Assembly: GCF_001757995.1 (NCBI RefSeq)
Contig: NZ_LXLV01000043.1
Coordinates: 1 to 47,259, forward strand
Direction: 5' to 3'
Source of the DNA: Bacillus mycoides
GTDB lineage: Bacteria > Bacillota > Bacilli > Bacillales > Bacillaceae_G
DNA: 47,259 nucleotides
This document shows positions 16,345 to 25,059 of the stretch, one piece after another (position 1 is the first letter of the stretch; each line of letters starts with the position of its first letter). Made by a program: the position numbers and the translations under genes. The notes under the pieces were generated by a model. That model made no database searches, was not told the origin of the DNA, and saw only the letters and a program-made list of their open reading frames with translations.

Positions 16345-16845
16345 GCACACCGTTGCTTTTGTTACAGAAATGAAGGTATAGGAGAGAGCTTTTGAAAAGT
16401 TACTGCAATAATATAAATTACTGATTCTATTGTATATACCACATAACACTACTATAATCTCCTTTTCAATATAGAAATATCCCTATTTCTATAAGTGGAT
16501 ATTTCTATATCCCGTTGCTTTTGTTACAAAAATGAAGGTATAGGAGGGGCCTTTTGAAAAGTTACTGCAATAATATAAATTACTGATTTTATTGTATATA
16601 CCACATAACACTACTATAATCTCCTTTTCAATATAGAAATATCCCTATTTCTATAAGTAGATATTTCTATATCCTGTTGCTTTTGTTACAAAAATGAAGG
16701 TATAGGAGGGGGCTTTTGAAAAGTTACTGCAATAATATAAATTACTGATTTTATTGTATATACCACATAACACTCTATAATCTCCTTTTCAATATAGAAA
16801 TATCCCTATTTCTATAAGTAGATATTTCTATATCCTGTTGTAGCT
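16345..16845 (+). repeat. Promoter-operator repeat array, block D (three units)
   Basis: Operator cores (AATATAGAAATATCCCTATT) start at 16468, 16630 and 16791 (periods 162 and 161). Each has TTGTAT, 17 bp (16 in the third), TATAAT immediately upstream; the first -35 is at 16430-16435 and -10 at 16453-16458. Upstream in each unit is CGTTGCTTTTGTTACA and GAAGGTATAGGAGGG. Units are more alike to each other than to blocks A and B, so this block amplified separately. Confidence 0.85.
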
Positions 16846-16901
16846 TTGAAATAATGTTTGGTCAAATTGATACTAATAACCTTGATAAATGAGCAAAAAG
16901 A

Positions 16902-16942
16902 AAGAGCGTGTTTTGAAAAAAGATTGATCAAAACACACTCTT
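16902..16942. terminator. Hairpin downstream of block D
   Basis: AAGAGCGTGTTTTGA pairs with TCAAAACACACTCTT (one G-T/A mismatch) over an 11-nt loop, followed by AATTTATTT. It would stop plus-strand transcripts started by block D promoters. A related sequence (AAGAGCGTATTTTAAAAAAG) occurs at about 20856. Confidence 0.6.
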
Positions 16943-17128
16943 AATTTATTTAATTGAATCATTCTTTTATAAAAAAGTCTAATCATTTCAGTGATCCTTG
17001 TTCCATTAAAGTGACAGATTGCAGAATAATGGGAAATGCAAAAACATTGCAAAAATTACACCTTAGTTATTTTGCTAAAGCTATCCCGTTAATTCAACAA
17101 AAAAGGGGTATAGTCCCCTCTTATTAAC

Positions 17129-17646
17129 TTAATATGTACACCAAAATACCTTTTCAGCTATTGGTTCACTGGCCGATACCTTTATGAAATTTAACAAAAT
17201 ATCCGTTTCGCTTGCTCCTACATATTCATCTTCATCTACATTATAATATTGAACCACTTCAACTTTATATAAGCCATTTTCTATTTCAATCTTATATTTG
17301 GAACAATTTCGATCAGGTACTTTGTTATTTTGAAACTGAGCAGCCATTGTAAGGCAGTCATAATCCACTAAATATAGTTGATTTTCCGTTACTTCTATAT
17401 ACCCTACTGCTTTCCTAAAGCATTTATGAGTTATTTCTTCTGTACCTTTTCTAACCTCTACTCTCCAAGAATATTCAATTCCTTCCTCAGTCATTTGAAA
17501 AACTAAAATATGCCCTTGCTTCATCTCGTCTCCAAAATGTTGTAAGAGATTATCTAACTCCCAATCTTCATCTACGAATGATTCGTATTTATTAGTGTTC
17601 GCTACCCAATAAAATTCGTATCACCAAAGTCCATACAAAATCTCAT
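17129..17646 (-). pseudogene. Frameshifted gene of unknown function
   Basis: The intact part is a 131-residue frame from 17524, but coding similarity to itself as a longer protein continues upstream: YEFYWVANTNKYESFVDE, then DWELDNLLQHFGDE leads straight into it. An ATG with AAAGGGGAAAAG at 17646 opens MRFCMDFGD and then runs into a stop in the other frame; a one-base change near 17618 would join the two to about 172 residues. The product is soluble and acidic (EVVQYYNVDEDEYVGASETD). I do not recognise the family; an immunity-type or stress protein is possible. Confidence 0.6.
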
Positions 17647-17939
17647 TTTTCTTTTCCCCTTTGCTCGGTATTTTTTTGACATTGTATCATTTTACTTGGG
17701 ATAAAACACCAGTTAATTTAAGTTAAAGCCTTCTCAATAGCTTCATATATAATAATTTCCTTCAAATATGTTATTCGAGAATATGGCCCTTTAATGGAAT
17801 AACTTTATTATCACTTAACAAATTCTTAATCCACAAGAAAAACCGAAATCCTTTCTTTAAAGAGATAGGAAATTCCGGTTCATCTTTTTTATAAACGATT
17901 AAACTTTTTTATAAACAGTTCCACTTTATTTCAGATCCA

Positions 17940-18104
17940 CACCCGTTGCTTTTGTTACAGAAATGAAGGTATAGGAGGGAGCTTTTGAAAAGTTACTGCA
18001 ATAATATAAATTACTGATTCTATTGTATATACCACATAACACTACTATAATCTCCTCTTCAATATAGAAATATCCCTATTTCTCAATAGGGATATTTCTA
18101 TATT
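17940..18104 (+). repeat. Promoter-operator repeat, block E (single unit) ending in perfect hairpin
   Basis: TTGTAT at 18023-18028, 17 bp, TATAAT at 18046-18051, then AATATAGAAATATCCCTATT (18061-18080) and its perfect complement at 18085-18104 with a 4-nt loop. The upstream part repeats block D. A transcript from this promoter would begin at the stem. It lies between the 17.1-kb gene and the 559-aa gene at 18198. Confidence 0.8.
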
Positions 18105-18197
18105 GTTTAGTGTATTTTAAAACAGAAAAATTCAATAACTACATTAAAAAGAATCCTATTTCTAGGAATCTTTTTAATACTAATTTTTAGCTTTAAC

Positions 18198-19877
18198 TTA
18201 CATTTTATCGATGATCATTTGTCTTTTATACCATTGATTTAATTTGCTTCTCGCCGTACTAGAGAGACGTTTTGTTTTTTTATTATAGAATCTAGAAAGA
18301 GTAGGCTGCGATATACCTATCTCTATTGAAAGTTCTCGCATAGTTATATTCTTTTTCATATGCATAAACTCTATTTTCTCTCTAATTACTTGTTCATTTT
18401 CACTCGTATCTAATGGTTTTTCTACAATTTTTATTGGCTGACTTTCCTCACGTATTGTATCAATTGTTTTCTTTTTCGCTAAGTTTTCCATTGAACTAAT
18501 TAGTTCTTTAGGTGGCAATATTACTATTCCTAACTGTGAATAATAGTTTCTAAACCAATTCTTCTTTGTCAGTTTTTCTTCTTCTAAACCATTATGATAT
18601 TCCCAATGAGAAATTACCTCTTCTTTTTCTAAATCAATAAGAACATTTTCTAATTGTTCGCGAATACGATTAGGTTTTTGTTTCTGGTTTATACCCATAA
18701 CTGCTAACAAACCTTTATCTCCACCTATAGAATAAGGTCTTTGTAAGCTAGAAAACATTTGACGGATTCTCCATTGCCATGTCAAATATCGAATTAATCT
18801 TTTATGATATTTGTGTCTATAACTATTATATTCAAGTGCCTTTTTTGATAATAGTGCGGTAGTACTATTAGATCCATATAGATATCCGGATAAGAAACTT
18901 CCCGGTTTGATTCGGCACGATTCTATCCCCATGTATTCGTTTGTGTTTTTATCTCTCCATAGAACTACAGAATCTAATACAAATAGTCTTTTAATTACCT
19001 CGCGTTTTACTTCGTAATGCTTACCTGTTTCAGCTCGATCATTTAATACGACTACTTCATTGTCATCATTTAGATATATAAAAATACTCGCTAGGGCCGC
19101 AATCCGCTTCGCTACCTTAATTTTATCTTCTACCCTATAATATTCGACACCATTTGCCTTGGCCTTTGAAATACTGCACATTTCTAAAACTTGTTCATAT
19201 GAAAAATCAATAAATTCATCCGGCGATTTTGCTTCATTCAACCATTGAATTGTGATGGAATCTAAGCAATCTGCAGTTAAATCATCCATATTACTCATTA
19301 CGCCATCTACTAATGTATTCCATCTTGCTGCCTCTTCAATATTCGTTAACTTTAGATCTTCATCTTTATGAGAGGAAAGTTGGGCCACTCCATTACTATC
19401 CTTTGTTTCAATGGGATATGATTTTAACTGTGTGTTTTCATCTTCTTCAAATTGATTTTTAGCTATTCCATCTCTTAACTTATAATAGACCGCAGAGTTA
19501 TTTACTTCTAAATAGTTTTCATTCAATATGTTCGCATCTGATTTACTTGTTGCTGTATTCACTATAGTACTAGCTGTCTGATTTTTACGAAACTCTTGTT
19601 CAATAAAGACACCTATGGTTTCATGAATGATTAATCTGTATTCATCTATATTTTTAAATATATCTAGAGGAGAAACACCTTTTCTTTGTTGTTGCTCTAG
19701 CCACTGTACAAGCATTGAAAATGACGGAGAAAGGTATTCTGAAGTCACAATTTTACTTTGATCTGCTTCAACCTCAACATAATAGGAAACCCATTTATGC
19801 CACAATTGCTCATCTTGTTTATACAATTGTTCCGTTATTGATAGTGCATCTCTAAACAATTGTAGAACGTCTTCCAT
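18198..19877 (-). CDS. 559-aa protein with C-terminal HTH, unknown plasmid function
   Basis: The ATG at 19877 follows AAGGAGCC at 10-bp spacing; an ATG 24 bp upstream has no ribosome site. The last ~60 residues form a helix-turn-helix of Cro/XRE type (ITMRELSIEIGISQPTLSRF, then YNKKTKRLS). The middle is rich in aromatic and basic residues (YRHKYHKRLIRYLTWQWRIR) and has a strand-rich part (VVVLNDRAETGKHYEVKREV). No membrane segment. It could be a replication or copy-control protein: it is divergent from the putative initiator at 21739, and both upstream regions carry the same iteron-like motif. Not identified with a family. Confidence 0.6.
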   Translation of the reverse strand: MEDVLQLFRDALSITEQLYKQDEQLWHKWVSYYVEVEADQSKIVTSEYLSPSFSMLVQWLEQQQRKGVSPLDIFKNIDEYRLIIHETIGVFIEQEFRKNQTASTIVNTATSKSDANILNENYLEVNNSAVYYKLRDGIAKNQFEEDENTQLKSYPIETKDSNGVAQLSSHKDEDLKLTNIEEAARWNTLVDGVMSNMDDLTADCLDSITIQWLNEAKSPDEFIDFSYEQVLEMCSISKAKANGVEYYRVEDKIKVAKRIAALASIFIYLNDDNEVVVLNDRAETGKHYEVKREVIKRLFVLDSVVLWRDKNTNEYMGIESCRIKPGSFLSGYLYGSNSTTALLSKKALEYNSYRHKYHKRLIRYLTWQWRIRQMFSSLQRPYSIGGDKGLLAVMGINQKQKPNRIREQLENVLIDLEKEEVISHWEYHNGLEEEKLTKKNWFRNYYSQLGIVILPPKELISSMENLAKKKTIDTIREESQPIKIVEKPLDTSENEQVIREKIEFMHMKKNITMRELSIEIGISQPTLSRFYNKKTKRLSSTARSKLNQWYKRQMIIDKM

Positions 19878-19918
19878 ATAAATTCGGCTCCTTATATACA
19901 TTTATTATTGATCTGAAC

Positions 19919-19950
19919 TTGAAAATAATTAGCTATATGATGTTCCTTTT
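19919..19950 (+). repeat. Outlying iteron-like copy near the 559-aa gene
   Basis: TTGAAAATAATTAGCTATAT followed by GATGTTCCTTTT matches the iteron consensus found at 20999-21554. It lies 42 bp upstream of the 559-aa gene start, so the gene may share control with the initiator region. Confidence 0.55.
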
Positions 19951-20242
19951 TATAAAACTAGAAATGAAGTCAGAATATTCTATCCTTTCGTTTCGTTGTT
20001 AACATGTTAAGAGCTCTATTTTGCATACTTATAGCCCACTCTGTAACTGATTATACAAGACTGAATCGATTTGTAAAATCCAAATAGCAATTATATAAGT
20101 ACTTATACAATAACCTATCTTTCATCCATTAGCTCTTTTTCTATTAAATTTCCAGTAATATTATTTGTAATATATAAATATATCGATTAAAATACCAATA
20201 CAACGCATAATTTATAATATCTTATCTTTCTTAAACAAACAC

Positions 20243-20311
20243 CATACAATTTCATAGCAAAGGAATGCAAGTATACTGATCTATACTGCATTCCTTTATT
20301 GTAATTGTATG
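20243..20311. terminator. Long dyad with inner stem, terminator-like
   Basis: The outer arms CATACAATT and AATTGTATG enclose AAAGGAATGCAAGTATA pairing with TATACTGCATTCCTTT. It may be a terminator or the end of a small RNA; no gene ends close by on either strand. Confidence 0.5.
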
Positions 20312-20560
20312 TCCACTATATTTTTATTCTTCCTTTTCTAAAATTAAAAAACTAACATCCAAATTTCTTATTTTTCACCTCTTTCTGGATCCACTCCATT
20401 TTAATAAAAACTTTTCATTAAATGTCCAAACTATTAGCTATCCCCCCTAAACAACAATAATTTTTAAAATAGTAGTTCCAACTGTTATAAAAAAACAAAT
20501 TACATCTTTACAAGAGAAAACAAATTGGATAAACACAGGTTGTTTTCTTTTATAGGGAAA

Positions 20561-20681
20561 AACAAAGAAAGAGTGGAAAAGCACTACACAAACGTGTAAA
20601 TCACATGGAGTAAACCACCAAAAAGAATGAAAATTCTGATAATTTTAATCACTAAGGGTTTTCGTTTACTCTTTCTTTGTT
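20561..20681. other. Inverted repeat with ~93-nt loop, possible structured RNA
   Basis: AACAAAGAAAGAGT (20561-20574) and its exact complement ACTCTTTCTTTGTT (20668-20681) bracket a segment without a coding frame. It could be a structured transcript or a short inverted-repeat element. Confidence 0.4.
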
Positions 20682-20998
20682 GTTATGAGTTTAACATTAA
20701 AAAAATATAAATCAACAAAAAAACAAAAATTTCTTATATTTTCGACATTTTATTCATCTCGCTCTAATTTCACCTTAAAAACATAGTTACTTTAGCTTTA
20801 AAATAAAGTTTAATCGAAATAATGCAATTAACCTAAATAAACGAATAAAAGAAAAGAGCGTATTTTAAAAAAGATCGTGACTTTATTTCAAATCCACACT
20901 CTCTCTAAAGTACCTCTTACATTTAAAAGAGAAGTGAAAGTAAAAAAATGTAAGAATTAAAATATTAATGTTACTTCGAACACCCCAAATTCATCAAA

Positions 20999-21554
20999 AT
21001 GAAAATTTATAGCCATATCATTCCCCTTTCCATCAAAACATGAAACAAACATGACATTATGTAACTCTTTTTACTAACTCGAAATTTTTTTCTAAAATTG
21101 CTTAAAGCTTGATATATAAGCTTTTCTATTACAGTAATACTATTAGTTATGAAAATTTATAGCTATATGATGTCCCTTTCTTTTTAGATAAAAAGCCCAT
21201 AAATCCTTTCATATTAAGGCTTTATACGTTTCTAACTCTATTTTCATGTATTTATGCAACATGAAAATCCATAGCTGTATGATGTCCCCTTTTTTACCCA
21301 AACATGAAAACTAGCCTAGCCACTTCATGTTCCTTTTGTAATTATAAAATTACAGATAAACCCCATTAACATCACTGTTTAAAAGGGGTCATCTGTTTAA
21401 TTCACAATTATAAACATGAAAATCCATAGCCATATCATGTCCCTTTTATTTTTTTGAAAATCGATATAATTGTTGATTTAATCATGTTTACAAGGCTTTT
21501 TTGCTATTTCCCTTCTTTTCTACCAATATGAAAATCCATAGCCATATCATGTCC
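20999..21554 (+). repeat. Five iteron-like repeats upstream of the putative replication initiator
   Basis: Copies of ATGAAAATYYATAGCYATAT plus SATGTCCCTTT start at 20999, 21149, 21261, 21416 and 21529, all in the same orientation, spaced 112-155 bp. The last copy ends 184 bp before the gene at 21739. Direct repeats next to an initiator gene are typical iterons that bind the initiator for replication and copy control; the wide spacing is unusual. Between copies lie small dyads such as ACAGAT...ATCTGT at about 21351-21395. Confidence 0.7.
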
Positions 21555-21568
21555 ATAAAAAAAATTCC

Positions 21569-21620
21569 AGAAAGCCTGAAACCCCTTGATACACAAGGGA
21601 TTAAAGGGCGTTTCATCTTT
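21569..21620. promoter_or_regulatory. Dyad in the leader of the initiator gene
   Basis: CCCTTG-ATACA-CAAGGG is the centre of a longer stem between GCCTGAAAC and GTTT-rich flanks. The same TTGATACACAAGGG core forms a terminator at 27251-27290. It lies in the leader of the 566-aa gene and may act as an attenuator. Confidence 0.45.
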
Positions 21621-21738
21621 TTGTTTTTTCTCTTAAAGGGACGCATTTCAGCAAATTTCGATTTGGTATAATCAAAATTGGTATATTTTATAGTGTTTTG
21701 GCATTTATTTCTGAATTTATAGGTAGGAGGTGAAAAAG

Positions 21739-23439
21739 ATGGGAAAATCATTTATTATTCGTAATCAACGTAGTCTAAATGGACAATCCACAAATGCAGT
21801 TTTAGTAACAATGAAGTCTTGGCAAAAATTTGTTGAAACTTTCGAAGAGAAATACTACAGCTATAAAGATACATACCTTGAGGATATTGTTGATCAGATG
21901 ACATACGAAGAGCGTATTGCCGATGTGGATGGCTTCGTTGCACAGGCTAAACCATCTTTTTCACGTCGTACACTATCTGCTATTTCGGAAACAATGGGAA
22001 GAAAGCATAAATTATATGGCATTACAAACGCAGATTTGGAAGTCTTCTTATATCTACATAAAAAATGTTACACAAATGGAGTCATTCCAAATGTAACAAT
22101 ACATATGATGTGGGAAGATTACAAACTGTATAAAGAAGAATTTGCTTACATACAGCATTCTCAATTCTATATTGCATTAAAGAAATTAAGTATACATAAC
22201 ATTATTTCGATTGAAAATGAATTAGATGGCCGATATACAATTAAATTAACTCATTTTATGAATGAAGAAACTGAAAAGGCCAATGCATATGTTTATATTA
22301 GCCCAGTGGTATTTACAAAAGCTTTCTTTGAGTTATCAATTGCATCTAAGAAACTATTCTTAGATATTGCAATGCAACAGCACAGTGAAACTACACTAAA
22401 ACGTTCCTTAGACAAACAAGATGAAAGAGGGAATAGAACTCATTTTGGTGGGATGTACCGCTTCTTACATAAAAAATACCCACATCAGATACGTGCGGTT
22501 ATAACAGAGTTAACAACTGTATTACCATGTACAGGGACTCCACTATTCAAAATTTGTAAATTACAAAAAGGGGTTAAGAATAAAAAAAGATATACGACTC
22601 TATATCTATCCTTACATACGGATTTCTTATGTACAAAAGAAATCGGAGAAGTACAGTATCGTGATCCATTCACACCAAAGCTTACTTATGCTCGTAAAGC
22701 TCGTTTTATCGAATCCGTACTACAAGAGATGAGTATTGGAGAATTTACACAAGACATGAACAAATTTATTCATGTGCTAAAACATACATGCAATCGACAA
22801 ATTCGAAGTGTAATCCATAGCTTACGTGACATGATAGATCGTAATGAAGAATATCCAAGCAAGTTAGTATATACACTAAAGAAATTATTAAATCAAACAT
22901 CACAATATAAAATTCTTGATACAGCTGCTAAAGAAGGTATCTATCCTCTTATTACACAACATGTTCCAAAAGAACAAAAAGAACAAGCTGTATTTGATTT
23001 CGGATTGCATTTCTCTATGTACTCTCTGCGAAACATCAAAAAGTTGTTCCGCAAAACGTATGAATTACTAAACTCTAAATTTGCTGTACCTGTTACAGAG
23101 GAATCGTATCACCGCAACTATCTAAAGTATCAAGAAGAAACGTTGTTTAGAAAGTACGCCTATGAACAAGGTACAAATCTAAACGCTTATATGGCTTTAG
23201 AAATAGAAATACGTGAACTCTTAAAGGCAAGAGGGCATAAGGATCGCGTTATTCCTAGTGATGTTCGAGAATTGTTCATTGAAAAGATAGACAAATTACC
23301 GAAAGAAAAGCTTCGTGTTATTGAAGTACCAGATAGCTTTAATTTAATTACATTTATGCGTGCCTTTGAACAGTTAATACGCGCTGGTATCTCAGTAACA
23401 ACAGCTGAGCAAGTACTGACAGCAATGAAAGCGAATTAA
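21739..23439 (+). CDS. Putative plasmid replication initiator (566 aa)
   Basis: The ATG at 21739 follows GTAGGAGGTG at ideal spacing. The product is soluble, helical and basic. Residues ~70-140 (ITNADLEVFLYLHKKCYTNG, then VTIHMMWEDYKLY) and ~140-170 (YIALKKLSIHNIISIE) look like winged-helix repeats of plasmid initiators, and a second similar part lies at ~225-300. I do not place it in a named Rep family from sequence alone; B. thuringiensis ori43/ori44/ori60-type initiators are the natural comparison. Support comes from the iterons upstream and the repeat-rich non-coding region downstream. A terminator follows within 9 bp. Confidence 0.6.
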   Translation: MGKSFIIRNQRSLNGQSTNAVLVTMKSWQKFVETFEEKYYSYKDTYLEDIVDQMTYEERIADVDGFVAQAKPSFSRRTLSAISETMGRKHKLYGITNADLEVFLYLHKKCYTNGVIPNVTIHMMWEDYKLYKEEFAYIQHSQFYIALKKLSIHNIISIENELDGRYTIKLTHFMNEETEKANAYVYISPVVFTKAFFELSIASKKLFLDIAMQQHSETTLKRSLDKQDERGNRTHFGGMYRFLHKKYPHQIRAVITELTTVLPCTGTPLFKICKLQKGVKNKKRYTTLYLSLHTDFLCTKEIGEVQYRDPFTPKLTYARKARFIESVLQEMSIGEFTQDMNKFIHVLKHTCNRQIRSVIHSLRDMIDRNEEYPSKLVYTLKKLLNQTSQYKILDTAAKEGIYPLITQHVPKEQKEQAVFDFGLHFSMYSLRNIKKLFRKTYELLNSKFAVPVTEESYHRNYLKYQEETLFRKYAYEQGTNLNAYMALEIEIRELLKARGHKDRVIPSDVRELFIEKIDKLPKEKLRVIEVPDSFNLITFMRAFEQLIRAGISVTTAEQVLTAMKAN

Positions 23440-23447
23440 TCATCATC

Positions 23448-23484
23448 AGCTCTCTATTTTTGAAAAAATTCAAGATAGAGGGCT
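23448..23484 (+). terminator. Terminator of the initiator gene
   Basis: AGCTCTCTAT and ATAGAGGGCT pair with a nested GAA/TTC extension; short T run after ATTCGTG is weak. It lies 9 bp after the stop codon. Confidence 0.65.
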
Positions 23485-23689
23485 ATTCGTGTTGATCCGT
23501 TTATTTAAAAGAATTTTACTCCTTCTTCACAATAAGGAACTTTACTCGATTCTATTCATAATAGGGTCTTTTTTTATGCAATCATATACAAAAATAGTAT
23601 GGTACCTATCTCAATTTCCACACATACTTTCATAAAAAGACGTTATGAGTTGTCTAAATACATTCAAATACCTACAAGAAATCATAAGA

Positions 23690-23910
23690 AATTAATTAAA
23701 TTTTGTGGGTAAGTAGATAAATAACACATAATGTGAGTAATTTAGTGCAATTATCATTGATATAAATAGCTTACACGCCTTCATCTATCAAAAATCATCA
23801 ATATTCATGTGAGTTATGTGCTAAATATGGATTATGTTGATTAATTAACATATAATGTGAATCTTTTGTGGGTAACTATATTAAAATTGTGGAGATTCAG
23901 TGAATTCATA
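23690..23910. other. Candidate origin: DnaA-like boxes and CACAT repeats
   Basis: TTTTGTGGGTAA occurs at about 23700 and 23871; on the other strand it reads TTACCCACA, one mismatch from the DnaA box TTATCCACA. Between them lie ACACATAATGTGAGTAATTT, CATGTGAGTTATGTGC and ACATATAATGTGAATC, repeats of a CACAT/ATGTG dyad. The surrounding kilobase (23485-24365) has no gene and is very AT-rich. Position after the initiator gene favours an origin; unproven. Confidence 0.45.
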
Positions 23911-24365
23911 TGAAATTTCACGATTGAATAAATATGTTTACCAATGTATCAATTTGTTTCTTTTTTTATGTAGGAATACTAAATTTCATTTATGATTATT
24001 TGTAGATTTTAGAGCTTAATATGGTTCGTTTTTCTGCTGTAAGATTCTACTATTTATGATTTTTTACGCTATGCAATGTTAAAAAGCTTTGTTACAGTAA
24101 GGATGTACGTACATTTCTCAGTCCTATATAAGTTTTATCTTTATATTTTAAATATATATAAGATATATATTTATATTAGATTTTATTAACTAATATTCAT
24201 AAACAAACTGATATAGTATAACGATAAAAAATGATTATAGTAAAACTAACAAAACTATATCATTCATTAAATACCATTGTGTGTTCAAAAAATAAATCTA
24301 TAGCTATCCTCACAGTTATTTTTTAAGGCTATAGCACCATGTCAGAGAATTTAAGATTCCTGTCA

Positions 24366-24399
24366 AACGTCATTCCAAAATAGGAGTGACGTTTTTTTT
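24366..24399 (+). terminator. Terminator with no clear upstream gene
   Basis: AACGTCATTCC and GGAGTGACGTT form a stem with a 6-nt loop followed by TTTTTTTT. Upstream, CTATAGC at about 24298 pairs with GCTATAG at about 24333. A small RNA of roughly 100 nt ending here is possible; no promoter is obvious. Confidence 0.65.
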
Positions 24400-24476
24400 A
24401 GGGACAAATTCGAAAATACATATCATTATCATATGTATTTAGTGTATCTAGAATTCTATATGGATGGTGAAGACAT

Positions 24477-24767
24477 ATGAATCAATATCAAATGCTGTAT
24501 AGTACACCTTATCTGTATTCTTCTCGAACATTGAATCAAATGTACAGAGCTACTAAAAATGAAGGAAACGTATGTGCTATACAAGAGCATATGTTACGTC
24601 ACGAAGTATACCTGGATCAACAATACCGAGGTTACTATTATTTAAGTCAAAAAATTGAGGAGGAGTTATACAGCGAGGAACATGCATTGTCATGGAATGA
24701 GCTACTGGATAATTATCAACTTTATAGAGATCGTAAGGGGAATTTATCGATCAAACCGAAAGGATGA
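24477..24767 (+). CDS. Hypothetical 96-aa tyrosine-rich protein
   Basis: ATG with GGATGGTGAAG upstream. It is rich in Tyr and Gln (MNQYQMLYSTPYLYSSRTLN and YLDQQYRGYYYLSQK), soluble, with no recognised motif. It is followed after 7 bp by a small membrane protein gene and then the FtsK-like gene, all in the same direction, so it is probably part of the same transcript. Confidence 0.65.
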   Translation: MNQYQMLYSTPYLYSSRTLNQMYRATKNEGNVCAIQEHMLRHEVYLDQQYRGYYYLSQKIEEELYSEEHALSWNELLDNYQLYRDRKGNLSIKPKG

Positions 24768-24774
24768 GATAAAC

Positions 24775-24960
24775 ATGACACTCATTGGAGAGCTAGGGAT
24801 TGTATATGGCGTGACCGGAGTCTCAGTTTTAGGAATACAATTGCTGAAAAAGAAAGGTTTTTATCTTCCAGGTTGGTTGCTACGTGCGGGTCTTAAATGC
24901 TTACTAATTGGTAGCGTTTGGTACGTTCTAATGGATATTCTAGATGTGTTTCTACGCTAG
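24775..24960 (+). CDS. Small membrane protein (61 aa)
   Basis: The ATG at 24775 follows AAAGGATGAG; longer readings upstream overlap the previous gene and lack a ribosome site. Two membrane stretches (GIVYGVTGVSVLGIQLL and CLLIGSVWYVLMDILDVFL) are separated by a short basic turn. Function unknown; it precedes the FtsK-like gene and could be its membrane partner. Confidence 0.6.
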   Translation: MTLIGELGIVYGVTGVSVLGIQLLKKKGFYLPGWLLRAGLKCLLIGSVWYVLMDILDVFLR

Positions 24961-25059
24961 CATTACATCTGGTAGTTGAAAATGATTATAATAGCGCATC
25001 TTAAACGCTTTTTCTAAGCTTCCATACAAGCTCAACTACCTTAAGGAGGTATGGAGGGA

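Larger units (their letters stand above)
19951..20998. other. Gene-free part of the replication-like region
   Basis: About 1 kb without a convincing gene. It contains the long dyad at 20243-20311, the inverted repeat at 20561-20681, and a segment at 20881-20901 (CTTTATTTCAAATCCACAC) nearly identical to one at 17926. Very AT-rich. Confidence 0.5.
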
